Origin: Novosphingobium sp. KCTC 2891
GTDB lineage: Bacteria > Pseudomonadota > Alphaproteobacteria > Sphingomonadales > Sphingomonadaceae
Assembly (NCBI RefSeq): GCF_025938155.1
Contig: NZ_JAPCZG010000007.1
Coordinates: 62,001-126,000, forward strand
Direction of reading: 5' to 3'
DNA: 64,000 nt
Below, in pieces: positions 35,794 through 45,322 of the stretch; positions within the stretch are counted from its first letter, which is position 1, and the number at the start of each line of letters is the position of its first letter. The notes beneath the pieces are model-generated. The model did no database searches. It was not told where the DNA came from and saw nothing but the letters and a program-made list of their open reading frames with translations. A program made the translations under genes and the position numbers.

Positions 35794-36022
35794 TCAGTCG
35801 CACGCCCCCGCGCCATTGCACTTCGAACCGGACTTCCCCTTATTGGAGCCAGCACCTTATCGCGCTCAACTTGCTCGGCAACTATACACTTCCGAATCTC
35901 CGTCATTTATTCCCCAAGCATTGACGTCATCAACAGCGCGCTTTTCCACAGGACGTGACGGAGGCAGGTTTCGCGGCTAGCATATCCACAAAATCGAATG
36001 TGCTCAGGGGGCTTTCCGCACA

Positions 36023-39000
36023 ATGTCGTCGTCGATCCGCGATCTGATCCTTGCCAACGTGCCCGAGGATGGCTCGGCCGTCGGCAATATGGCGCTGTTG
36101 GCGCTGCTTCGTGAGACCATGCCGGGGCTGACTGACGAGGAATACGCTGCGGCCAAGGACGACCTGGTGGCGAAAGGTGTGCTTGGCAAAGGCCGGGGGC
36201 GCGGAGGCTCTGTCTTTCTGCTCGGGTTCGAGGACGATGAGGACGAGGACGGCGACGATGGCTTCGCGCTGACCGCGCAGGAGCCTGCCACCCCCTCGGC
36301 CCCCAAGTCGGCGAGCGGTAAGAAGAAGGCCGCGAAAAAGTCGGACGAGCCGGTGCAGGTGCTGAGTTATCGCCACACCGAAACGCGGGTGAACAATCCC
36401 GAAGTGGGCATGGTCCATCCGGACAATGATCCGGACCAGCCCAAGACGGTGTGGAAATACGATCCCCACCTCGACCCGGAACTGATGTTCGACAGCCAGC
36501 GCGGAGCGGTCGAGAAGCTGATCGACGATGCGCTTGCGTTAGGTGACGCCGATGCGATGCGCGATGCGCTGGTGGAACTGAAGCGGCTTCAGGAGCCGTA
36601 CCTCAACTGGGCGGGGAAGGCCGAGGGGGCGAGCTTCGCGGTCGATACCGTGTCGCTGCACGTGCATGAGCGGGTGGACCCAGCGACGATCCTGGCCAAT
36701 GCGCGCAAGCGGCTGAAGGGCGAGAAAGCTGGCGAAGCATGGCGCCAAGCAGACTTGTTCGCCGCCGCGTTTGAGAACCTGCCGCTCCGTCAGGCGCTCG
36801 ATTTCTATCATCACGAAAAGGGCTGGTCTAACCGGCTCATCGCGGGCGACAGCCTGCTGGTCATGAACTCTCTGCTCCACAAGGAGTCGATGGCTGGAAA
36901 AGTACAGATGATCTACATCGACCCGCCGTATGGCATAAAATACGGATCAAACTTCCAGCCTTTTACTGGGCAGAAGGCAATGGGAAGAACGGATAAGGAC
37001 GAGGACCTGTCGTCTGAGCCTGAAATGATCAAGGCTTTCCGTGATACATGGGAACTCGGCATTCATTCTTACCTGACTTACCTGCGTGATAGGTTAAACG
37101 CCGCCAAGAAGTTGCTTGCTGATACGGGAAGCCTTTTTGTTCAGATATCCGATGACAATCTGCATCTTGTTAGAAATCTGACCGATGAGATTTTTGGACC
37201 TAAAAACTACGTCGTGACAATTCTTGTTAAAAAGAAGGGTAGTCAGAAGGGCGGAAAAGTTGATCCGGTTAACGACTACCTTGTCTGGGTTGCAAAAGAC
37301 AAATCATGCATGACTTATTTCCAGATATATGATGGGAGGGAGACGGATGAAGAGATAACGGCAGATTTTGCAAATGTAGAAATGCCCAACGGTGAGGTCA
37401 CAACCTTGGCTCGCCTCGAAAAGCAGGCGGGCGTACCAACCGGGCGCTATCGCAATGATCTCGCCTCTTTTTCTAAGGACTTTCCAGGGTGTCGTCTCTT
37501 CAAAGCTGATCCTTCCACCGGCGGAAATCCGGGCGCGTCACAGGCGAAAGTCTATGAGCATTGCGGAATGGCATTCGACCCTGGAATTAAAAAGGGGCTG
37601 GGTTGGAAAGCCGCTGCAGAAAGTAGCTCTGGCTTTTCTGGTATGAAACGCCTGGCGGTTTCTGGCCGTTTGCACATCGGTGATAAGCAGCTTGCCGTTA
37701 AAAGGTATCCGGAAGACTTCGGATTGAAGGCGGTGTCCAATTGGTGGGACGGGATAGGTGGTCCTTCAAATCCCATTTACGTTGTTCAAACTAACGAAAA
37801 AATCCTTGAACGGTGCATTTTGATGACTACCGCACCGGGCGACTTGGTGCTCGACCCAACTTGTGGATCAGGCACAACGGCTATCGTCGCCGAGAAATGG
37901 GGCCGTCGCTGGATTACCTGTGACACTAGCCGAGTGGCAATTACGCTTGCCAAGAAGCGGTTGATGACTGCTGCCTACGATTACTATACCCTCCGTTACC
38001 CGCAAGAAGGTTTAAAAGGTGGCTTCGTTTACAAAACCGCAGAGCACATCATGGCTGCGAGGATAGCCAACAATCCCGATATCGATACGATCTATGAACA
38101 AAAGCACCCGGCCATTCTACTCGCGCTGAGCGCACTTAATGACAGCCTGCTGAAAATTCCGCCTATGGCGCTCAAACCTTGGCAAGGCTATCGCAAGGGA
38201 AAACAAATCGACTTCACGAAAGGCGACACGCTGCAAGAATGGGAGGTGCCATATGACTTCCCCGAGGGCTGGCCAAAATCGGCCGAACAGTCTTTCGCTG
38301 ACTTTCATGCGGCCCGCGTTTCAATGCAGGTCGAAATGGATCGAGCCATAGCAGCCAACGCCGAGCCAAAGGCCCTCTATGATAAGCCGGAACCCGACAA
38401 GTCGCGGTTGCGTATCACCGGCCCATTCTCTGTCGAGGCAGTACCAGCACCCACTGTGCTCTCACTAGATGAGTCAGCCACACCGGCGGAAGCTGATACA
38501 ACTGTTGCGCGTTCCGGCGAGACCTCCCGCCAAACTCAATGGCGCGATGAACTGATCCGCTCAGGCATCCGCGCCAAGGGCGGAGCTATGCTGAAGTTTA
38601 CTGACCTTGAGGCCATCCCCGGCGTCCGGCACCTCCATGCGTCCGGCACTTTGGACAGTGGGGAGCGGGTCGTCGTCAGCTTTGGTCCCGAACACGCAGC
38701 GCTTGAACAGAAGCAGGTGGAACGCGCCATCGAAGACGCACAGACCTTGGTGCCAAAGCCCAAGTTCGTGGTGTTCTGCGCTTTCACCTTCGATCCTGAG
38801 GCTGCGAAGGATATCGACGAAACCAACTGGCCGGGCGTCACCCTGCTCAAGGCCCAGATGAACACCGACCTGTTGACTGAGGACCTAAAGAAGGCGCGGT
38901 CATCTAACCAGTCCTTCTGGCTGATGGGGCAGCCGGATGCAGGCCCGCCAGTTCAACTGGCTGACGGAACTTGGCAGGTGGAGGTTCGGGGTTTCGATTA

Positions 39001-39304
39001 TTTCGACCCCCGCGAAGGCGAACTCATTTCGGGTGGCGCGTCCAAGATCGCCATGTGGTCGCTCGATACAGACTATGACGGGCGCAGCCTGATGCCGCAT
39101 CAGGTCTTCTTCCCGATGGCTGGTGCCAAGGACGGCTGGAACCGCCTGAAGAAGACGATCCGGGCCGAACTGGACGAGGACCTGTTGCAGCAGTTCCACG
39201 GCACGGTTTCCCTTCCCTTCGAGGCAGGAGACCATCGTCGGGTCGCGGTCAAGATCGTCGATGACCGGGGCATTGAGTCGCTCAAAATCATGAACCTGGA
39301 GTGA
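36023..39304 (+). CDS. mod: Type III restriction-modification DNA methyltransferase (Mod), long form
   Basis: A 1093-residue N6-adenine methyltransferase of beta class: the DPPY motif (YIDPPYGIKYGS, about residue 295) precedes the AdoMet motif (VLDPTCGSGTTAIV, about residue 612). It gives sequence specificity to the restriction complex and protects host DNA. Two unusual extensions: an N-terminal winged-helix-like region (ALLALLRETMPGLTDEEYAA) with an acidic linker, and about 260 residues after position 830. Codons between about 36.9 and 38.1 kb are clearly more AT-rich than those either side; this covers the target-recognition region and suggests exchange. The stop overlaps the res start (GTGA). 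Confidence 0.93.
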   Translation: MSSSIRDLILANVPEDGSAVGNMALLALLRETMPGLTDEEYAAAKDDLVAKGVLGKGRGRGGSVFLLGFEDDEDEDGDDGFALTAQEPATPSAPKSASGKKKAAKKSDEPVQVLSYRHTETRVNNPEVGMVHPDNDPDQPKTVWKYDPHLDPELMFDSQRGAVEKLIDDALALGDADAMRDALVELKRLQEPYLNWAGKAEGASFAVDTVSLHVHERVDPATILANARKRLKGEKAGEAWRQADLFAAAFENLPLRQALDFYHHEKGWSNRLIAGDSLLVMNSLLHKESMAGKVQMIYIDPPYGIKYGSNFQPFTGQKAMGRTDKDEDLSSEPEMIKAFRDTWELGIHSYLTYLRDRLNAAKKLLADTGSLFVQISDDNLHLVRNLTDEIFGPKNYVVTILVKKKGSQKGGKVDPVNDYLVWVAKDKSCMTYFQIYDGRETDEEITADFANVEMPNGEVTTLARLEKQAGVPTGRYRNDLASFSKDFPGCRLFKADPSTGGNPGASQAKVYEHCGMAFDPGIKKGLGWKAAAESSSGFSGMKRLAVSGRLHIGDKQLAVKRYPEDFGLKAVSNWWDGIGGPSNPIYVVQTNEKILERCILMTTAPGDLVLDPTCGSGTTAIVAEKWGRRWITCDTSRVAITLAKKRLMTAAYDYYTLRYPQEGLKGGFVYKTAEHIMAARIANNPDIDTIYEQKHPAILLALSALNDSLLKIPPMALKPWQGYRKGKQIDFTKGDTLQEWEVPYDFPEGWPKSAEQSFADFHAARVSMQVEMDRAIAANAEPKALYDKPEPDKSRLRITGPFSVEAVPAPTVLSLDESATPAEADTTVARSGETSRQTQWRDELIRSGIRAKGGAMLKFTDLEAIPGVRHLHASGTLDSGERVVVSFGPEHAALEQKQVERAIEDAQTLVPKPKFVVFCAFTFDPEAAKDIDETNWPGVTLLKAQMNTDLLTEDLKKARSSNQSFWLMGQPDAGPPVQLADGTWQVEVRGFDYFDPREGELISGGASKIAMWSLDTDYDGRSLMPHQVFFPMAGAKDGWNRLKKTIRAELDEDLLQQFHGTVSLPFEAGDHRRVAVKIVDDRGIESLKIMNLE

Positions 39305-42093
39305 CGGCGGTGCCCAAGCCCAAGTCGCTCATCATCAATACGCCGTTCGTATGCCCTCAGCAGCATTGGGTCTCGAAACAGGATGCCACGCTGGAGATCG
39401 TTCCAGAGCGTCGTCCCGCTAGTTATGAGATGTTCGATGTTCGCAACAACACGCGGCGGACGGTCGAAATCGAACTCGTCAACGTCATCCGTGGCCGGGT
39501 GGATCAGTGGCGAGAGGCTGGCTATCCGGGCGTGACCATCGTCACCCGACGACTGCTGGAGCATTGGCACGACAACACTGCGCGGCAACACCCGTTCTAC
39601 TTCTGCCAGCTTGAAGCCATCGAGACGCTGATTTGGTGCATCGAAGCGACGGAAGAATACAAGCAGGGTATCTATGTGCCCGGCGACGGCGGGCCGTGGC
39701 AGCGTCTGTGCAACAAGATGGCGACCGGCGCGGGCAAGACCACGGTGATGGCGATGATCATCACATGGCAAGTGCTGAACGCCCTGACCTACCCGAAGCG
39801 GAACAAGGATTTCAGCCGGGCCATTTTCATCGTCGCGCCCGGCCTGACAGTGAAGGGGCGGCTTCAAGTGCTGATCCCCAGCGCGGGCAGCTATTACGAC
39901 GAGTTCAACCTGTGCCCTTCCGAGGCACTGCGTCAGAAGCTCAATCAGGCGGAAATCCTGATCGAGAATTGGCATACGCTCATGCCAGCATCGGAGCCGA
40001 AGCGTTCGGTGGTCAAGAAGGGTGCGGAGACCGACGAGGCATTTACCCGTCGCGTTCTCGGCAAGCTCGCAGCGTTCAAGGATATTGTCGTCATCAACGA
40101 CGAAGCCCACCACGCCTATCGCAAGCCCGCTGAGGTCAAGATCAGCAAGAAGCAGGCTGAGGAAGCTGGCATCGACCTCGACGAGGCCACCCGCTGGATC
40201 GAGGGATTGGATCGCCTGCACAAGACCCGGCGCATCCAGCGTTGCTTTGATCTGTCGGCCACGCCGTTTGCGCCGACCGGGAAGGCCAGCACCGATACGG
40301 CGCTGTTCGAGTGGATTGTTTCCGATTTTGGCCTCAACGACGCGATTGAAGCCGGGCTAGTGAAGACACCCCGTGTCGTGGTGCGGGACGATGCCATGCC
40401 CGATGCCAAGACGATGCGGTCCAAGCTCTACCATATCTATCGCGATCCGGCGGTGGCAGAGGACCTGAACCGCAAGGCCGAGCCGCACGAAGCCCTGCCG
40501 AAGCTGGTTCAAGACGCCTACACGATCCTCGGGGCTGATTGGCGGGTGACAGCAAAGGATTGGGCTGGTCATCATTCGCCCCCAGTCATGCTGACCGTGT
40601 GTAACCGCACCGAGACGGCGGCGCGTATCGAGCACTACTTCAATCAGGGCGATTGCTTTTGGCCGGAGTTAAACGCGCCGGGCAAAACCCTTCGCGTTGA
40701 CTCTCGCGTCATGGAGAAGGCCGAAGTTGGCGAGGCAGCCAGCGCCGACAAGGGATATGAGGCCCGCCTGGAGCAGGTGATCGATGAGGCAGCAATCCCC
40801 GAGACCAAGAAGGAACGTCTCCGGGGAATGAAGAAGGAGGAACTCCTCCGCGAGATCATCGACAACGTAGGCAAGCGGGGCGGTGCCGGTCAGAACCTCC
40901 AGAAGGTCATTTCTGTCGCCATGCTTTCCGAAGGGTGGGACGCAAAGAACGTCACGCACATCATGGGACTGCGTGCGTTCACGTCGCAGTTGCTGTGCGA
41001 ACAGGTCATCGGTCGCGGGCTTCGTAGGGTCGGTTACGACAAGGACGAAAATGGACTCTTTCTCCCCGAGTACGTCAACGTCTTCGGAGTCCCGCTTTCG
41101 ATCTACGAGCCGGGCGAAGGTGGTGATGCCCCGCCGCCACCAAAACCTAGCACGCAGATTGATGTGATGCCTGACCGTGCTTCGCTTGAACTGAAGTGGC
41201 CGAACGTCCTTCGTATCGAAACGGTGGTGAAGCCGGAACTGGCAGTGGAATGGGCGAAGGTCGAGCCGTTGATCCTCGATCCGGTTGCAACTGTCATCAG
41301 TGCCGAGATTGCCCCTGCGCTTGGCGGTGCGGCGGACATGAGCAAGGTGACGGCTATCGATCTGTCATTGCTGCCGGAGGAGTTCCGCCTTCAGCGACTG
41401 ACATTCGTGGCAGCGCGAAAGGCGTTCGCCGAACTCAAAGGCAACTTCAAGGGCAACGAGGAATACCTCGTTTTCCAGCTTATCCGGCTGGTCGAAACCT
41501 TCTTGCGCTCAGACAAGATCGATATCCCGTCGCTGTTCCATAGCGACCCGGTACGCCGCCGCATCCTGATCGCGCTAAACATTGATCTGATTGTGCGGCA
41601 CGTCTTGCGGTTCGTCACGGAGCAAAACACTACCGCCCTGACCCCTGTCTTTGACGAAGAGAACCCGATTGGCAGCACTGGTCAGATGCGGGCTTGGTAC
41701 ACCACCAAGCCGAACATGCCGACCGGCAAATCACACATCAGTCATGTCGTCGGCGACTCCGCTTGGGAGCAATACGCCGCCAACGTGTTTGAGAGCCGGG
41801 AGGACGTGATCGCCTATGCCAAGAACGATCACCTGAGCTTCCAGATACACTACCTCTGGCAGGGATCACGCCGCCGCTACATTCCTGACTTCCTCGTCAG
41901 GCTGGAGAACGGGAAGACATTGGCGCTGGAGATCAAGGGAACGGACAACCAGCAGAACAAGGCGAAACGTGAAGCTCTGGACGAATGGGTTCGAGCCATC
42001 AATTCTGCGGGCGGGTTCGGGCAATGGTCATGGGACGTGGCGTTCGATCCTGCCCGCGTAAATGATATCGTCGCAAGACATGCAAAAGTTTGA
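39301..42093 (+). CDS. res: Type III restriction enzyme, helicase-nuclease subunit (Res)
   Basis: A 930-residue subunit that translocates or diffuses on DNA using ATP and cuts unmodified DNA with Mod. Walker A is MATGAGKTTVMAM (about residue 140), the DEAD-type box VVINDEAHHAYRK (about residue 265), motif III region CFDLSATPFAPTGK, and motif VI VIGRGLRRVGY. The nuclease PD-ExK motif is at the C-terminus: YIPDFLVRLENGKTLALEIKG. All parts look intact, so the system is probably active. GTG 39301 overlaps the mod stop; another GTG is at 39310. Confidence 0.95.
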   Translation: MTAVPKPKSLIINTPFVCPQQHWVSKQDATLEIVPERRPASYEMFDVRNNTRRTVEIELVNVIRGRVDQWREAGYPGVTIVTRRLLEHWHDNTARQHPFYFCQLEAIETLIWCIEATEEYKQGIYVPGDGGPWQRLCNKMATGAGKTTVMAMIITWQVLNALTYPKRNKDFSRAIFIVAPGLTVKGRLQVLIPSAGSYYDEFNLCPSEALRQKLNQAEILIENWHTLMPASEPKRSVVKKGAETDEAFTRRVLGKLAAFKDIVVINDEAHHAYRKPAEVKISKKQAEEAGIDLDEATRWIEGLDRLHKTRRIQRCFDLSATPFAPTGKASTDTALFEWIVSDFGLNDAIEAGLVKTPRVVVRDDAMPDAKTMRSKLYHIYRDPAVAEDLNRKAEPHEALPKLVQDAYTILGADWRVTAKDWAGHHSPPVMLTVCNRTETAARIEHYFNQGDCFWPELNAPGKTLRVDSRVMEKAEVGEAASADKGYEARLEQVIDEAAIPETKKERLRGMKKEELLREIIDNVGKRGGAGQNLQKVISVAMLSEGWDAKNVTHIMGLRAFTSQLLCEQVIGRGLRRVGYDKDENGLFLPEYVNVFGVPLSIYEPGEGGDAPPPPKPSTQIDVMPDRASLELKWPNVLRIETVVKPELAVEWAKVEPLILDPVATVISAEIAPALGGAADMSKVTAIDLSLLPEEFRLQRLTFVAARKAFAELKGNFKGNEEYLVFQLIRLVETFLRSDKIDIPSLFHSDPVRRRILIALNIDLIVRHVLRFVTEQNTTALTPVFDEENPIGSTGQMRAWYTTKPNMPTGKSHISHVVGDSAWEQYAANVFESREDVIAYAKNDHLSFQIHYLWQGSRRRYIPDFLVRLENGKTLALEIKGTDNQQNKAKREALDEWVRAINSAGGFGQWSWDVAFDPARVNDIVARHAKV

Positions 42094-42249
42094 TGTCAGA
42101 AGCGAAGATAGTGCGAGAATTGCGGTGGTCTGGCCGCGCACGTCACTGTCTTTAAGACTCCCGCTGATTCCGCGCGGACAAGGAGAATCGACCAAGTCGC
42201 CTGCGCAGCCACTCGCCGTGCATTCGAGGCTGGGGTCAGAAATCCTATC

Positions 42250-42819
42250 CTAGAGAGTAAGGCGTTGGATCGCCGATCGACTAACGCCAAACTCTTTAGC
42301 CAATACGCCCAAAGACACACCTTGTCGTCGCAGGTTCCGGGCATTTTCCCGCTGCTCTTCGGTCAAGCTGCTGGGCCGACCCAGTTTCTTGCCTTGAGCT
42401 TTTGCACGAGACAGGCCGGCCTGTGTACGTTCGACCAGAAGGTCCCGCTCAAACTCGGCGACTGCTGCGATTACCGACATCGTCATCTTGCCAGCCGGGC
42501 TGGTCAGGTCAACGCCGCCGAGGGCCAAGCAGTGAACGCGGACATTCATCTCGGCCAATCGTTCAACCGTCGCGCGGACGTCCATCGCGTTCCGACCCAG
42601 CCTGTCCAGTTTGGTGACAACAAGTACGTCATCCCAGTCCAGTCGGTCCATCAGCTTGCGGAAGCCCGCTCGCTCCATTGCGGTGGTAGAGCCAGAGACG
42701 GTCTCCGCGATAACGCGCCGTGGCTCCAGCTGAAATCCAGCCGCCTGGATTTCAAGGATCTGGTTGTCTGGAGTTTGGTCACCAGTGCTGACCCTGCAGT
42801 AGGCAAATACTCGTGACAT
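42250..42819 (-). CDS. Serine recombinase of the resolvase family (TnpR/ParA type)
   Basis: A 189-residue resolvase. The catalytic serine is in FAYCRVSTGDQTPDNQ; DVLVVTKLDRLGRNAMD, then GKMTMSVIAAVAEFERDLLV and ERTQAGLSRAKAQGKKLGRP follow the family order. The C-terminal HTH (SLGVLAKEFGVSRSAIQRL) binds res. A full res site lies immediately upstream (42828-42932). No transposase gene is near, so it acts either as a stand-alone multimer-resolution system of the island or is what is left of a Tn3-type transposon. Confidence 0.93.
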   Translation of the reverse strand: MSRVFAYCRVSTGDQTPDNQILEIQAAGFQLEPRRVIAETVSGSTTAMERAGFRKLMDRLDWDDVLVVTKLDRLGRNAMDVRATVERLAEMNVRVHCLALGGVDLTSPAGKMTMSVIAAVAEFERDLLVERTQAGLSRAKAQGKKLGRPSSLTEEQRENARNLRRQGVSLGVLAKEFGVSRSAIQRLTL

Positions 42820-42827
42820 GACACACC

Positions 42828-42932
42828 TGTATTGAAAACGTGTGTCGAAATTTACACTGTATCGAAAAATGGATCAAGCTATGTTTCGATACAGCGGGTT
42901 AAGCTGTATCGGAAATGCTCGATTTTGATACA
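42828..42932. promoter_or_regulatory. res recombination site with three subsites
   Basis: Repeats of a TGTATCGAAA-type motif form three subsites directly upstream of the resolvase. Subsite I about 42828-42856 starts TGTATTGAAA and ends TTTACA (28-29 bp). Subsite II, 42858-42893, pairs TGTATCGAAA with TTTCGATACA. Subsite III, 42905-42932, pairs TGTATCGGAA with TTTTGATACA (28 bp). Order and sizes fit the Tn3-family res layout. It also contains the resolvase promoter, allowing autoregulation. Confidence 0.8.
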
Positions 42933-42940
42933 GCACAACT

Positions 42941-43309
42941 CTATTTTAGAGGAACTAATTGATCGTTTTCGTTTTCGATCCACCCCTTTACTAGTCGAAG
43001 CTCAGTTGCGGGTGAACCATCGCCGTGGGTCATTGTGTAAATATTTCCGACCTTCAATGGTGTGTCGTAAAAAGGCATGTTGCTGTACCGAGATGCCTCA
43101 GGATCACCGGGCTCACCGCCATGGTCGACCCGGCCTGCGGGGGCGAACACTACTGGCCAGCACCAGCGGTTCGCGCCTGGATTACCCCGCCAACCCGCAT
43201 AAGCATACCTTCTGTCGGGTGTTCCATCGGCCTTCACGCGCAGATGAATGATGAGGGTCTCCCCCTCCTCCGCCTTCCTGCCAACTAACTCGATTCTCGC
43301 AAACGGCAT
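42941..43309 (-). CDS. Hypothetical protein beside the res site
   Basis: A 122-residue protein, MPFARIELVGRKAEEGETLI at the start, mostly beta-strand in appearance, with YAYAGWRGNPGANRWCWPVV in the middle. ATG 43309 has AAGGGCG 6 bp upstream. The stop is 9 bp from the res site. No family recognised. It lies between the resolvase and the DUF927 gene on the same strand. Confidence 0.6.
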   Translation of the reverse strand: MPFARIELVGRKAEEGETLIIHLRVKADGTPDRRYAYAGWRGNPGANRWCWPVVFAPAGRVDHGGEPGDPEASRYSNMPFYDTPLKVGNIYTMTHGDGSPATELRLVKGWIENENDQLVPLK

Positions 43310-43497
43310 CGTATCGCCCTTAAAAGGAATGCAGCCCCAACCGAGGTGCCGGCTGGCGATGTGAGGCGATTGTTAAGGCCAAACGGTTCAAATCTGCAAA
43401 CTGACGCAATCCATTGCGTGCAAGTGATCGATAGTGCGCCTGCTCAGACGGTCAGGGGTGCTCAAATGTTCGCCCCCTCTTCGATGGTTTGGATGGA

Positions 43498-45132
43498 CTA
43501 TGCGCTGGCGTCGATTGGATCGATCTTGAACGCGTAGAACCAATCAACCTTCGAGTTGGCACGGACTCGACAATGATAGCCCCGGCCTCGACCATTCTTG
43601 TCCGCTTTGTTGAGTCTCTGGAAAGCCGGAGTGCCCATCAAGCTACGCCAGTCCGGGAGCATCCTACCCCCAAAACTCGGCGTCATCAAAAGCAGGGTTT
43701 CCCCCTTCACGACGCGGATGAAGGCTCCGATCGCCTCTAGCTCCTCATCGCTCAGGGTCGGCAGGGCGGCGCGATCGACTGCGCGGGTTTCCGGCCGTTC
43801 TATTATGGCTTTCAACCGATCAGGTAGCGACTGGCGAACTGGAACGGTACCGCGATAGTTGCTGTAGCAATGGCTGGCGGCCGCTAAACAGTCATACTCT
43901 TTGGGCAGTACACCCGTGTGCCGGGCATACTCGCCTGCTGCATATACAAGTCCGAAGGCTTCCGCCACGCGCACATCTGAGCCATTGTTTTCGTTCACCC
44001 CAACATGCTGCTTGAAGGTAGCAATGCGCCGGTTCAGGGCGCCGACGAACTTGGCTTCATTCTTATGTCGGCTCCGGACTAGGGCCCGAAGAAATTTCGG
44101 CATGGCGGTGCCGTATTGAGCAACCATGGCAGTTTCCAGAGCAAGGGTGAATGCCCGATAGCTTTGGTATCCGCTCGGGAGGGGGCCAAAGACGCCAGAA
44201 TCTTCCTCAGGTATGGAAATGGAAATCAACCTGTCGGATGCAGCGTTTGCTGTGTCACGGTGAGCCCTGCCGAGCAGTTCGTGAAAGGGCTCGTTGGCGG
44301 AGGTGACAAAAATGAATCGGTAGCCCTCTTGGTTGACTCTGCCGAACTTTCCCTTCGTGACCCCGCTGCCCATCTGGAAGCTGAAATCGCGCATGGCCCG
44401 ATCATCCGCTCGGCCACCGGTGCCTAAGCCGAACAGATTGGCTTCATCGATGATGAAGGGCATGTCTGAGTGCGACCGCATAGCCTCGTCGAGGGCGACG
44501 TGTGTCATGTTGAAGGTTGTGATGTAACCTTGATTTTTTTCCATCGCAGGCCCCACAACTGAGGCCATGAGGCGCTGGGTCGTGCTTTTGCCCTTGCCGC
44601 CTGCACCTGACAGTTCGAAGCCGAAGTTATCGGCACGCCCAACAACTGAGAGCATGGGTGCTGCAAAGCACGCCATGATGGCAAAGACCGGGATGTGGTG
44701 TCCGGCCAGTGGCCCGGCAACCAGTTGGAGCCAGGCCGAATGAGTACCCTTCCTCGCGCACTTGATCGGGTTGGTCTCGAAGCCGATCAGGCCCTTTGTG
44801 GTCTTGGATGGGGCGTAGACCTTGCCGGAGACAGTGGCGAACTGCCCTTGGTGCCAGCCCGGGCGAGAAAAGATTACGCGAGGTGAGAACTCTTCGAGCT
44901 CGCCAACCTGTTCCATGAAGCTGTCTTTGGCCGCCTTTGGAATGATGACCACTCCATGCTGACTCAGAGTGGAAAGGAGCTGCGATCGGCTCTGCACAAA
45001 TGCTCCATAGGGGAGCAAGGCAGAGGCACCGTTGTATTTGGTGAGCACCCACTTGCTGCCCTTCGGGTCAATGAGACCTGTGACCATCGGAAGGTTCTGG
45101 CCGAGCGCGGAATTGATATCTGTCTTCGTCAT
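43498..45132 (-). CDS. DUF927 family ATPase (replication helicase-like)
   Basis: A 544-residue protein. DUF927 features: WLQLVAGPLAGHHIPVFAIM, then FGFELSGAGGKGKSTTQRLM (Walker A GAGGKGKST near residue 190), MPFIIDEANLFGLGTGG (Walker B) and YRFIFVTSANEPFHELLG. The family is related to viral and P4-type primase-helicases. With the HUH and AlpA genes upstream on the same strand it forms a probable replication module. ATG 45132 follows a palindrome (45146-45162) in its leader. Confidence 0.88.
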   Translation of the reverse strand: MTKTDINSALGQNLPMVTGLIDPKGSKWVLTKYNGASALLPYGAFVQSRSQLLSTLSQHGVVIIPKAAKDSFMEQVGELEEFSPRVIFSRPGWHQGQFATVSGKVYAPSKTTKGLIGFETNPIKCARKGTHSAWLQLVAGPLAGHHIPVFAIMACFAAPMLSVVGRADNFGFELSGAGGKGKSTTQRLMASVVGPAMEKNQGYITTFNMTHVALDEAMRSHSDMPFIIDEANLFGLGTGGRADDRAMRDFSFQMGSGVTKGKFGRVNQEGYRFIFVTSANEPFHELLGRAHRDTANAASDRLISISIPEEDSGVFGPLPSGYQSYRAFTLALETAMVAQYGTAMPKFLRALVRSRHKNEAKFVGALNRRIATFKQHVGVNENNGSDVRVAEAFGLVYAAGEYARHTGVLPKEYDCLAAASHCYSNYRGTVPVRQSLPDRLKAIIERPETRAVDRAALPTLSDEELEAIGAFIRVVKGETLLLMTPSFGGRMLPDWRSLMGTPAFQRLNKADKNGRGRGYHCRVRANSKVDWFYAFKIDPIDASA

Positions 45133-45145
45133 GGCTTACCTCGAC

Positions 45146-45162
45146 ATGCGTAAATTACGCAT
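45146..45162. promoter_or_regulatory. Perfect palindrome ahead of the DUF927 gene
   Basis: ATGCGTAA-A-TTACGCAT: 8-bp arms around one base, 13 bp upstream of the DUF927 ATG. Shape and place suit an operator for a dimeric regulator. On the plus strand it is followed by five T, so it could also act as a terminator in that direction, but no gene is read that way here. Confidence 0.5.
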
Positions 45163-45322
45163 TTTTCAGCAGGCCCCCTCGTTGGCGGCGCTGTCTCAGG
45201 TTGCGGGGAGTATGGGGAAAGCGGAGATACAGTGTTGCACACACATTCACTTCAGATGTGCCTCGGGACGCTTCTACAAGGCTCCATAGCACCGCTTTCC
45301 GCATCTCGATCGATGAGTTCGT

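Noticed and set aside
36023..42093. Type III genes as BREX or type I systems
   Set aside because: Mod has beta-class motif order and Res has type III helicase plus C-terminal PD-ExK; no specificity subunit or BREX partner genes are present.
42828..42932. Repeated 10-mers considered as CRISPR or plasmid iterons
   Set aside because: They come in inverted pairs with the sizes of res subsites and sit directly before a resolvase gene.
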